From: Phalacrocorax aristotelis
Lineage: Eukaryota > Chordata > Aves > Suliformes > Phalacrocoracidae
NCBI RefSeq assembly: GCF_949628215.1
Contig: NC_134310.1
Location: 8,879,401-8,943,400, forward strand
Reading direction: 5' to 3'
DNA: 64,000 bases
A program made the translations under genes and the position numbers. The stretch's first letter is position 1. Each line of letters starts with the position of its first letter. Positions 19,037 to 29,700 of this stretch are shown piece by piece. Under the pieces are notes generated by a model that saw nothing but the letters and a program-made list of their open reading frames with translations, was not told where the DNA came from and ran no database searches.

Positions 19037-20548
19037 TTCTTCTTTAAACATTCTCTCATCTTGTTCCCGTTTACGGCAGTTCTTCTGAACATGTCCCCTC
19101 TTGTTACAGTAGTAACAGACGGGAGTTGTGAATCTCTCTCGGTAAGGTTGTCCCCGGGGTGTCTGCTCTATTCTTTTTTCTCCTTTCTCTCCAGATGGAG
19201 TCTTATTTTTCTGACTTTCTCTTAATGCTGTTACAAAAATTTTTGCTTTTGCTTTCTGCTTTTCTTCATCCCTCCTAACATAGACTTTCTGGGCTTCCCT
19301 AAGTAACTCCTCTAATCCTCTTTCTTGCCAGTCTTCCAGTTTTTCTAATTTCCTTCTTATATCCCCCCAAGATTTGGCTACGAATTGTGTTCTAAGGAGT
19401 GCGGTCCCAGCCACTGTATTTGGATCAATTCCAGAATACATTTGTAAGCTTTTCCTCAACCTCTCCAACCATTCTGTTGGAGATTCATCTTTCCCTTGTT
19501 GTTCATTAAATGCTTTATTAATGTTTTGCCCTCGGGGAACCGCTTCCCTTATTCCCTGTATGATTAATGTTCTCAAATCCCTCATATTCTGTCTTCCGTG
19601 GAGTTGTTGATGATCCCAGTGGGGATCCACATTTGGCCATTTCTGATCTCCCGGGGGTCCTACCTGATTCTGTCTTTCCCAAATCCTTATTCCAGCTTGT
19701 CTAATCATTCCCCTTTCTTCAGCAGTAAATAAGATTCCTAAAATGGACTGTATTTCTTCCCAGGTATAAGTATTGGGGCCTAGGAATTGATCTAGTTTTT
19801 CAGCTACTCCGAGGGGATCATCCAATAGGGTCCCCATTTCTTTCTTAAAGTTCCTTACATCTGTGGTATTTAATGGGACTGCCACAAACCCGATGCCTCC
19901 CTGATTGCCTCCGAGGGGTACTTCTCGTAAAGGATATAGAGAAGCCCTCTCAGATATAGCAGTCCTACTTCTCGTACATGCAGCCGGCGGTTGATCTAAT
20001 TCCGGTGCTGTTGGTGGGGGACGCAGGGATATCGATGGGACTGGTGGAGGTACTACAGCCACTGGAGGGGAAGCCGCTACCGGAGGTGGATTAATAAGAT
20101 ATGGGGGCGGCAGGTTATCCAGTGGTTCCCATTTATCATCTTTTTCCCTTTCTTTTTCATCTTCATCTCCTTCTTCTTCCTCAAAGTTTTCATCTCTTTT
20201 CTTTAATGTAAGTATTGAGGCTGGAAAAGGACGTGAAGTCCTGAGCCACAATTCTGCATAATCACTTTCCTCCTGACTAAAAGGTTCCTTTGAATTAACA
20301 TATATATTCAAGACCTGGCAAATCCAGTCTTCAAAAGATCCAAAAACAGGCCAAAAGACAAGTGGTCTTAAAGGTTTCTTCGGCCATTCAACCATACAAT
20401 ATTGAACCAATTTTAATTTACTTTTTCCTTTTCTGGGGCCCCTTTCATTCCAATTTCTAATCATTATTCCTAATGGACTTTCTGATGGTATGTCTGGTAA
20501 TTTGCTCCCTTTGTTCTGGTCCTGGGTCCTCGAATTTGTCTGACCCAT
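19034..20548 (-). CDS. gag: gag polyprotein, copy B, open over its full length
   Basis: The open frame of 504 codons starts with MGQTNSR, where Gly2 is a myristoylation site for membrane targeting. Matrix is followed by an acidic stretch (about 119-138), the PPPY late-budding motif at 147-150 and a proline-rich linker (151-188). Capsid probably starts near YPLREVP (about 205). The major homology region is at about 351-371. A charged linker (about 419-436) precedes a single CCHC zinc knuckle at C478, C481, H486 and C491. One knuckle, PPPY and the amber stop are gammaretroviral. I see no stop or obvious frame break, which is striking beside the broken pol and env. An open frame does not prove expression. 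Confidence 0.9.
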   Translation of the reverse strand: MGQTNSRTQDQNKGSKLPDIPSESPLGIMIRNWNERGPRKGKSKLKLVQYCMVEWPKKPLRPLVFWPVFGSFEDWICQVLNIYVNSKEPFSQEESDYAELWLRTSRPFPASILTLKKRDENFEEEEGDEDEKEREKDDKWEPLDNLPPPYLINPPPVAASPPVAVVPPPVPSISLRPPPTAPELDQPPAACTRSRTAISERASLYPLREVPLGGNQGGIGFVAVPLNTTDVRNFKKEMGTLLDDPLGVAEKLDQFLGPNTYTWEEIQSILGILFTAEERGMIRQAGIRIWERQNQVGPPGDQKWPNVDPHWDHQQLHGRQNMRDLRTLIIQGIREAVPRGQNINKAFNEQQGKDESPTEWLERLRKSLQMYSGIDPNTVAGTALLRTQFVAKSWGDIRRKLEKLEDWQERGLEELLREAQKVYVRRDEEKQKAKAKIFVTALRESQKNKTPSGEKGEKRIEQTPRGQPYRERFTTPVCYYCNKRGHVQKNCRKREQDERMFKEE

Positions 20549-21018
20549 CTAGGAATTTTACTGTGGCAATTCCTACAGCCCTTGGTTACCGGTAAGAGTG
20601 TCTTGCAGGGGGTTTAGGACCTATCACCCACCCACGAATCCTATAGGAATCACTTCGGTCCTTCACCGGCCAAGTCCCTCGCGGGAGATTGGAACCGCGG
20701 TTAGAAGACCTCCACAATCACTTCAGAACTAGGTTCTGTCTCAGTCACACTCTTACACACACAGGCAACCGAATCCCACCCAACCAAACGGTATACAGCC
20801 TAAATACTTATGACTCCGTCGTCTTCATTTGGATCTTTGCGCGCAGAATTACGGGCAAAACAAACTGCTGCAGCCGGCAAGGGAGCTTATAAAAATTAAA
20901 TTCCTTGCTTGTCCCTGTTCAGGTTCAGGATGGCGTTAGCCCTGACCCAACCTGACCAGGAGCCACCAAATGGTGGGGCGCCACTCCTAGATCAAGTCAG
21001 AATTCAGGAACCAAGACC
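20549..21018 (-). other. Retroviral leader (packaging region), copy B
   Basis: The 470 bp between the primer-binding site and the gag ATG have no significant open frame on the coding strand. By position this should hold the major splice donor and packaging structures, but I could not assign either with confidence. The counterpart in copy A is deleted. Confidence 0.6.
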
Positions 21019-21036
21019 ATCCCGGACGAGCCCCCA
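21019..21036 (-). other. Primer-binding site, tRNA-Pro type
   Basis: On the minus strand the 18 bases TGGGGGCTCGTCCGGGAT lie two bases (AT) downstream of the 5' LTR end. They are complementary to the 3' end of tRNA-Pro(UGG), the primer used by murine leukaemia virus and many class I endogenous retroviruses. No second such site exists beside the middle LTR. Confidence 0.93.
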
Positions 21037-21038
21037 AT

Positions 21039-21638
21039 TGTTATAATTAATTTAGCCTTAAACGGATTTTCAATTAAAGTTTACAATTTATTGAATAGAG
21101 ACAAGCAAGCAGTGCTGGATGCACAGGGGATCCTTCCACCTAACGTGCATACCGTCATACAATACTACAGGGTTTATATTCAGTTACTTAATTAATAACA
21201 ATTAGTAAAAACACGCCTAAGTTTACACTCATTGGTCAGTGATAAGCATCCCACTTGCCGTTGGTCAGCCGTATTTAAATTAGCCACGCTTGCCATGTAG
21301 ATTAGCACGCATGCTCTTTACAGGCGTGTGGGGGGCAAGTCTTTTTGGTCCTGAATTGGGTCAGTGGTCGCAATCTCCCCCTGCCGGAATTACCTTTCCC
21401 CCAGTTTTTATGCTTTAGCGCCTTCTGAGCCAAGAAGTGCCCTGCCATCACCACTGGCCGACCTGTGGCCCCCCCCATCTTGGCACTCTCCTTTGTATCC
21501 GGATGCTTCCACTGTTAGCAACAAATCGCCAATCAACATTCCAACCATTAAGACAGTTAACAAGTCAATTGAACGGCCCTCGGTTACACAAGCGCAAACA
21601 GTTCCATATTGACACGAATCAGATGAACACATTTTACA
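21039..21638 (-). repeat. 5' LTR of the compound provirus (600 bp)
   Basis: The LTR has TG...CA termini, an AATAAA signal at 21092-21087, and the same structure as the LTR at 8546-9147. The right flank CTGCC (21639-21643) repeats the left flank of the whole provirus (8541-8545). An AT-rich TTTAAATA in U3 (about 21270) may serve as a TATA element; the other outer LTR has a substitution there. Confidence 0.9.
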
Positions 21639-22250
21639 CTGCCCTAGTCCGACTCCGTCCCTGCCCCCCTCCGATTCCCTCCCTCCCTCCCGCTCAGACT
21701 CCGTCACTCACTGACTCTCACTGAGACTCCCTCCCAGAGTCCCTCCCTCAGACTGACTCTCTCAATCTCTCTGTGACACTCTCACTCTGACTGACTCACT
21801 CTTTGTGTGACTGACTGACTCACTCTCTCAGTGACTCCCTCCCTTAGAGTGCCTCCCTCACTGACTACCTGACCCAGACCCCAGACCCAGACTCCCTCCC
21901 TTAGAGTGCCTCCCTCACTGACTACCTGACCCAGACCCCAGACCCAGACTCCCTCCTGCCCTCTCCCAGACCCCAGACTCAGACTCCCTCTCCCAGACGA
22001 CCTCAAACTCCCTCCCTCCCTCCCTCTCCCAGACCCCAGATGACCTCAAACTCCCTCCCTCCCTCTCCCAGACCCCAGAAGACCTCAAACTCACTCCCTC
22101 CCTCTCCCAGACCCCGACGACCTCAAACTCCCTCCCAGACTCAGATGACCTCAAACTCCCTCCCAGACTCAGACGACCTCAAACTCCCTCCCAGACCCCA
22201 GACTCAGACGACATCAAACTCCCTCCCAGACTCCTCAGATTGATTGAGTC
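21639..22250. repeat. CT-rich minisatellites right of the provirus
   Basis: The array resumes in the same wording as left of the provirus. It includes a 57-bp unit present twice (TTAGAGTG at 21844 and 21901) and then a family whose core is GACCTCAAACTCCCTCCCAG, repeated at 28 bp in its most regular part (about 22120-22240) and at longer intervals before. The short open frames on the minus strand are repeat translation. Confidence 0.85.
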
Positions 22251-25200
22251 TGTGACTGACTGACTCACTCTCACTCTCTCTGTGACTGACTGACTCACTG
22301 ACTCACTCTCTCTGGGACTCAATGACTCCCTCTCTCCGGGACTCTCTCCCTCCTGGACCCCCTCTCTCCGGGACTCTCTCCCTCCAGGACTCCCTCCCTC
22401 CCAGAGTCCCGGACTCCCTCCCAGACTCTCAGACTCCTACCCTCTGTGACTGAATGACTAACTCCCCCTCTCTGTGACTGACTGACTCACTGACTCCCCC
22501 TCTCTGTGAGTGACTGACTCCCTCTATCTGTGAGTGAGTGAGTGACTGGCTGACTCCCACTCTCTCACTGTGACTGACTGACTGACTGACTCCCTCTGTC
22601 TGTGACTGACTGACTGACGCCCTCTCTGTGACTGACTGACTGACTCACTCCCTCTCTCTGTGAGTGACTGACTGACTGACTCCCACTCTCCGTGACTGAC
22701 TGACTCACTCCCTCTCTCTGTGACTGACTGACTGACTGACTCCCCCTCTCTGTGACTGACTGACTGACTCCCTCTCTCTTTGACTGACTGACTGACTGAC
22801 TCCCTCTCTCTGTCACTGACTGACTGACTGACTGACTCCCACTCTCTGTGAATGACTGACTCCTGCTCTCTGTGACTGACTGACTGTTTGACTGACTCCC
22901 ACTCTCTGTGAATGACTGACTGACTCAAGCTCTCTGTGACTGACTGACTCTCTCTCTCTGTGACTGACTGATTGAATCCCTGTCTCTGTGACTGACTCAC
23001 TGACTGACTGACACCCGCTCTCTATGACTGACTGACTCCCGCTCTCTGTGACTGACTGACTCCCGCTCTCTGTGACTGACTGACTGACTCCCTCTCTGTG
23101 ACTGAGTGACTTCCTCTCTCTGTGACTGACTGACTCCCGCTCTCTCTGAATGAGTGACTCCCGCTCTCTGTGACTGACTGACTGTCTCCCTCTCTCTGTG
23201 ACTGACTGACTGACTGACTCCTGCTCTCTGTGACTGACTGACTGACTCCCTCTCTGTGACTGACTGAGTGACTCCCCCTCTCTGTGAGTGACTGACTGAC
23301 TGACTCCCACTCTCTGTGACTGACTGACTGACTCCCCCTCTCTGTGTCTGACTGACTGGCTCCCGCTCTCTGTGACTGACTGACTGACTCCCTCTCTCTG
23401 TGAATGACTGACTGAATCCCCCTCTCTGTGAGTGACTGACTGACTCCCTCTCTCTGTCACTGACTGACTGACTCCCCCTCTCTGTGACTGACTGATTGAA
23501 TCCCTGTCTCTGTGACTGACTCACTGACTGACTGACACCCGCTCTCTGTGACTGACCGACTCCCTCTCTCTGTGACTGACTGACTCCCTCTCTCTGTGAT
23601 TGACTGACTGACTCCCTCTCTCTGTGACTGACTGACTGACTCCCCCTCTCTGTGACTGACTGACTCCCTCTCTCTGTGACTGACTGACTGACTCCCCCTC
23701 TCTGTGACTGACTGACTGACTCCCTCTCTGTGACTTACTCCCTCTGTGACTGACTGACTGACTGACTCCCTCTCTCTGTCACTGACTGACTGACTGACTC
23801 CCGCTCTCTGTGAATGACTGAATCCTGCTCTCTGTGACTGACTGACTGTTTGACTGACTCCCACTCTCTGTGAATGACTGACTGACTGAAGCTCTCTGTG
23901 ACTGACTGACTCTCTCTCTCTGTGACTGACTGATTGAATCCCTGTCTCTGTGACTACACTCACTGACTGACTGACACCCGCTCTCTATGACTGACTGACT
24001 GACTCCCTCTCTGTGACTGAGTGAGTGACTTCCTCTCTCTGTGACTGACTGACTCCCGCTCTCTCTGGATGAGTGACTCCTGCTCTCTGTGACTGACTGA
24101 CTGTCTCCCTCTCTCTGTGACTGACTAGCTGACTCCCTCTCTGTGTCTGACTGAGTGACTCCCTCTCTCTGTGACTGACTGACTCCCTCTCTGTGACTGA
24201 CTGAGTGACTCCCCCTCTCTGTGACTGACTGAGTGACTGACTCCCGCTCTCTGTGACTGACTGACTGACTCCCCCTCTCTGTGTCTGACTGACTGGCTCC
24301 CGCTCTCTGTGACTGACTGACTGGCTCCCGCTCTCTGTGACTGACTGACTGACTCCCTCTCTCTGTGACTGACTGACTGAGTGACTCCCCCTCTCTGTGA
24401 GTGACTGACTGACTGACTCCCTCTCTCTGTGACTGACTGACTGAATCCCCCTCTCTCTGAGTGACTGACTGACTCCCTCTCTCTGTCACTGACTGACTGA
24501 ATCCCCCTCTCTGTGAGTGACTGACTGACTCCCCCTCTCTGTGACTGACTGATTGAATCCCTGTCTCTGTGACTGACTCACTGACTGACTGACACCCGCT
24601 CTCTGTGACTGACCGACTCCCTCTCTCTGTGACTGACTGACTCCCTCTCTCTGTGATTGACTGAGTGACTCCCTCTCTCTGTGACTGACTCCCGCTCTCT
24701 GTGACTGACTGTCTGACTCCTTCTCTCTGTGACTGACTGACTGACTCCCTCTCTCTGTGATTGACTGACCGACTCCCTCTCTCTGTGATTGACTGACTGA
24801 CTCCCTCTCTCTGTGACTGACTCCCGCTCTCTGTGACTGACTGTCTGACTCCTTCTCTCTGTGACTGACTGACTGACTCCCTCTCTCTGTGACTGACTGA
24901 CTGACTCCCTCTCTCTGTGACTGACTGACTCCCGCTCTGTGTGACTGACTGACTGACTCCTTCTCTCTGTGACTGAGTGATTCCCTCTCCCTGTGACTGA
25001 ATGACTCACTACCTCTCTCTGTGACTGACTGACTGACTGACTCCCACTCTCCGTGACTGACTGACTGACTGACTCCCTCTCTCTGTGACTGACTGACCGA
25101 CTGACTCCCACTCTCTGTGACTGAGTGATTGATTGACTGACTCCCTCTCTCTGTGACTGACTGACTGACTCCCGCTCACTGTGACTGACATACTGACTGA

Positions 25201-26730
25201 CGGACTCCCTCTCTCTATGACTGACTCACGCTCTCTATGAGTTACTGACTCCCTCTCTGTGACTGACTGACTCCCTCTCTCTGTGACTGACTGACTCCCG
25301 CTCTCTCTGAATGAGTGACTCCCGCTCTCTGTGACTGACTGACTGACTCCCCCTCTCTGTGACTGACTGACTCCACCTCTCTGTGACTGACGGACGCCCT
25401 CTCTCTGTGACTGACTGACTGACTCCCTCTCTGTGACTTACTCCCTCTGTGACTGACTGACTGACTACCTCTCTGTGTCACTGACTGACTGACTCCCTCT
25501 CTCTGTCACTGACTGACTGACTGACTCCCGCTCTCTGTGAATGACTGAATCCTGCTCTCTGTGACTGACTGACTGTTTGACTGACTCCCACTCTCTGTGA
25601 ATGACTGACTTACTGATTCCCACTCTCTGTGACTGACTGACTGACTCCCTCTCTCTGTGACTGAGAGACTCCCGCTCTCTGTGACTGACTGACTGACTCC
25701 CTCTCTCTCTGACAGTGATTCCCTCTCTCTGTGACTGACTGACTCACTGACTCCCGCTCTCTGTGACTGACTGACTGACTCCCTCTCTCTGTGACTGACT
25801 GACCGACTGACTCCCTCTCTCTGTGACTGACTGACTGACTGACTCCCGCTCTCTGTGACTGACTGACTGATTGACTGACTCCCTCTCTCTGTGACTGACT
25901 GACTCCCGCTCACTGTGATTGACATACTGACTGACGGACTCCCTCTCTCTATGACTGACTGACTCCCGCTCTCTATGAGTGACTGACTCCCTCTCTGTGA
26001 CTGACTGACTCTGTCTGTGGCTGACTGACTCCCGCTCTCTCTGAATGAGAGACTCCCGCTCTCTGTGTATGACTGAGTGACCCCCTCTCTCTGTGACTGA
26101 CTGAATGACTCCCTCTCTGTGACTGACTCCCTCCTTCTGTGACTGACTGACTGACTCCCCATCTCTGTGACTGACTGACTGACTCCCCCTCTCTGTGTCT
26201 GACTAACTGACTCCCATTCTCTGTGTCTCACTGCCTGACTGACTCCTTCTCTCTGTGACTGACTGACTGACTGACTGACTCCCGCTCTCTGTGACTGACT
26301 CCTGCTCTCTATGACTGACGTACTGACTGACTAACTCCATCCCTCTGTGACTGACTCCCGCTCTCTGTGACTCACTGACTGACTGACTCCCTCACTCTGT
26401 GACTGACTGACTCCCTCACTCTGTGACTGACTGACTCCCTCTGTCTGTGGCTGACTGACTCCCGCTCTCTATGAATGAGAGACTCCCGCTCTCTGTGTCT
26501 GACTGAGTGACTCCCTCTCTCTGTGACTGACTGACTCCCTCTCTCTGTGACTGACTGACTCCCTCTCTCTGTGACTGACTGACTGACTGACTCCCCCTCT
26601 CTGTGACTGACTGACTGACTCCCCCTCTCTGTGACTGACTGATTGACTCCCCCTCTCTGTGACTGACTGATTGACTCCCTCTCTCTGTGACTGAGTGACT
26701 GACTCCCTCTCTATGTGACTGACTGACTGA
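22251..26730. repeat. GACT-block / CTCTCTGTGA minisatellite (4.5 kb)
   Basis: Units alternate two to five GACT tetramers with a short core, usually TCCCTCTCTCTGT or TCCCGCTCTCTGT, giving a period of roughly 24-36 bp that varies in 4-bp steps. On the minus strand the unit has few stops, so serine- and glutamine-rich frames of up to 241 codons appear; they are not genes. Longer blocks recur: the variant GATTGAATCCCTGTCTCTGT is seen near 22971, 23492, 23933 and 24551, which indicates internal duplications of about 0.4-0.6 kb. Confidence 0.92.
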
Positions 26731-29700
26731 CTCCGTCCCGCAGTCATTCCATCACTGACTGACTGACTCCGTCCTGCAGTCAGTCCATCACTGACGGACT
26801 CACTCCGTCCCGTAGTCAGTCCGTCACTGACTGAGTGACTCACTCCCTCCCGCAGTCAGTCCATCAATGACTGACTGACTGACTGATTTCATCCCGCAGT
26901 CAGTCCATCACTGGCTGATTGACTGAAAGACTGACTCCATCCCGTAGTCATTCCATCACTGACTGACTGACTCCGTCCCGCAGTCACTCCGTCACTGACT
27001 GACCGACTGACGGACTCCCTCCCACAGTCAGTCCGTCACTGACTGACTGACTGACTCGCTCCCTCCCGCAGTCAGTCCGTCACTGATTGACTGCCTGACC
27101 GAATGACTCTAACCCGCAGTCAGTCCGTCACTGACTGCCGGAATGATGAATGCGTCCCACAGTCAGTCCGTCACTGACTGACTCACTGACTCAATCCGTC
27201 CCGCAGTCAGTCCATCATTGACTAACTGATTGACGGACAGACTCCGTCCCGCAGTCAGTCCATCACTGACTGACTGACTGATTGACTGACTCCGTCCCGC
27301 AGTCAGTCCGTTACTGACTGACGGACTGACCGACTCTGTCCCGCACTCAGTCCGTCACTGACTGATGGAGTGACTGACTCCGTCCCGCAGGCAGTCCGTC
27401 ACTGACTGACTGATTTAATCACTCCGTCCCCCAGTCGGTCCGTCACTGACTGACTGATTTAATCACTCCGTCCCCCAGTCGGTCCGTCACTGACTGACTG
27501 ACAGACTGACTCCGTCCCGTAGTCATTCCATCACTGACTGACTGACTCCGTCCCGCAGTCAGTCCGTCACTGACTGACAGACTGACAGACCCCGTCCCAC
27601 AGTCAGTCCGTCTCTTGCTGACTGACTGACTCACTCCGTCCCGCAGCCAGTCCGTCACTGACTGACTGACTGACTCACTCCGTCCCGCAGGCAGTCCGTT
27701 ACTGACTGACTGACTCACTCCGTCCCGCAGTCAGTCCGTCACTGACGGACTGACTGACTTCGTCCCGCCATCAGTCCGTCACTGACTGACTGACTGACTG
27801 ACTCCGTCCCACAGGCAGTCCGTCACTGACTGACTGACTCACTCCGTCCCGCAGTAAGTCCGTCACTGACTGACTGACTGAATCCGTCCCTTAGTCAGTC
27901 CGTCACTGACTGACTCACCCACTCCCTCCCGCAGTCAGTCCATCACTGACTGACTGATGGACTGACAGACTCCGTCCCGCAGTCATTCCATCACTAACTG
28001 ACTGACTGACTCACTCCATCCCGCAGTCAGTCCGTCACTGACTGACTGACAAACTAACTGACTCCATCCCGCAGTCAGTCCTTCACTGACCTACTGACGG
28101 ACTGACTGACTCCGTCCCGCAGTCAGTCCGTCACTGACTGACTGACTGATTGACTGACTCCGTCCCATAGTCAGTCTGTCACTAAACTGACGGACTGACC
28201 GACTCCGTCCCGCAGTCAGTCCGTCACTGACTGACTGAGTGACCGACTCCGTCCCGCAGTCAGTCCGTCACTGACTGACTGACTGACTCACTCCGTCCCG
28301 TAGCCAGTCCATCACTGACTGACTGACTGACTCACTCCCTCCCGCAGGCAGTCCGTTACTGACTGACCGACTGTATCCCGCAGTCAGTCCGTCACTGAGT
28401 GACTGACGGACTGACTCCGTCCCGCATTCAGTCCGTCACTGCCTGACTGACTCACTCCGTCCCATAGTCAGTCCGTCACTGACTGACTGACTGACTCCGT
28501 CCTGCAGTCATTCCGTCACTGACTGACTGACTGACTCCGTCCCGCAGTCATTCCGTCACTGACTGATTGACGCATTCCATCTTGCGGCCAGTCCGTCACT
28601 GAATGACGGACTGACTCACTCCATCCTGCAGAGAGTCCGTCACTGAGTGACTCACTCCATCCCGCAGTCAGTCCGTCACTGACTGACTGACAGACTGACG
28701 GACTCCATCCCGCAGTCAGTCCTTCACTGACTGACTGATTGACTGACTCCGTCCCATAGTCAGTGCGTCACTGACTGACGGACTGACCGACTCCGTCCCG
28801 CAGTCAGTCCGTCACTGACTGACTGAGTGACCGACTCCGTCCCGCACTCAGTCCATCACTGACTAAGTGACTCACTCCGTCCCGCCCTCAATCCGTCACC
28901 GTCTGACTGAGTCACTCCGTCCTGCAAGAAGTCCGTCAATGACGGACTGATTGACTCACTCGGTCCCGCAGGCAGTCCGTCACTGACCGACTGACGGACT
29001 GACTGACTCCATCCCGCAGTCAGTCCGTCACTGACTGACAGACTGACCGACTCCGTCCCACATTCAGTCCGTCACTGACTTTCTGACTCACTCCGTCCCG
29101 CAGCCAGTCCGTCACTGACTGACTGACTATGTCCCGCACTCAGTCCATCACTGACGAACTGACTGACTCACTCCCTCCCGCACTCAGTCCATCACTGACT
29201 GACTGACTGACCGACTCCATCCCGTAGTCAGTCCATCACTGACTGCCGGACTGACTGAATGCGTCCCACAGTCAGTCCGTCACTGACTGACTCACTGACT
29301 CAATCCATCCCGCAGTCAGTCCATCACTGACTGACGGAGCGACCGACTCCGTCCCGCAGTCAGTCCGTCACTGACTGACGGAGTGACTGACTCCATCCCG
29401 CAGTCAGTCCGTCACTGACTGACTGATTTACTCACTCCGTCCCCCAGTCAGTCCGTCACTGACTGACTGACAGACTGACTACGTCCCGTAGTCATTCCGT
29501 CACTGACTGACTGACTCCGTCCCACAGTCAGTCCGTCACTGACAGACAGACTGACTGACTCTATCCCGCAGTCAATCCGTCACTGACTGAATGACACACT
29601 CAGTCCGTCCCGCAGTCAGTCCGTCACTTTCTGACGGACTGACTCACTCCGTCCCGCAGCCAGTCCGTCACTGACTTACTGACTGACTCACTCCGTCCCA

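Larger units (their letters stand above)
8546..21638 (-). mobile_element. Compound gammaretrovirus-like endogenous provirus, three LTRs and two internal copies
   Basis: A single 13.1-kb retroviral block on the minus strand has the order (5' to 3', descending coordinates) LTR 21638-21039, internal copy B, LTR 14555-13827, internal copy A, LTR 9147-8546. CTGCC flanks the whole block (8541-8545 and 21639-21643), and no duplication flanks the middle LTR, so this is one integration later expanded rather than two independent insertions. Class I/gamma features are a tRNA-Pro primer site, Gag starting MGQT with PPPY and one CCHC knuckle, an amber codon between gag and pol, and a GPY-like IN C-terminal region. 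Neither copy can encode a complete pol, and env is mostly deleted in both. Confidence 0.85.

Noticed and set aside
8546..21638. A replication-competent provirus
   Set aside because: Both pol copies have stops and frame breaks, env lacks its surface subunit, copy A lacks a primer site, and no intact set of genes can be found.
8546..21638. Two independent adjacent provirus insertions
   Set aside because: Only the outermost ends carry a matching duplication (CTGCC), the middle LTR is shared with no duplication or host DNA beside it, and copy A lacks its own 5' end.
7262..22250. Telomeric or interstitial telomere repeat
   Set aside because: No TTAGGG/CCCTAA tandem is present. The CT-rich words are CACTC, CCCTCCC and GACTC types.
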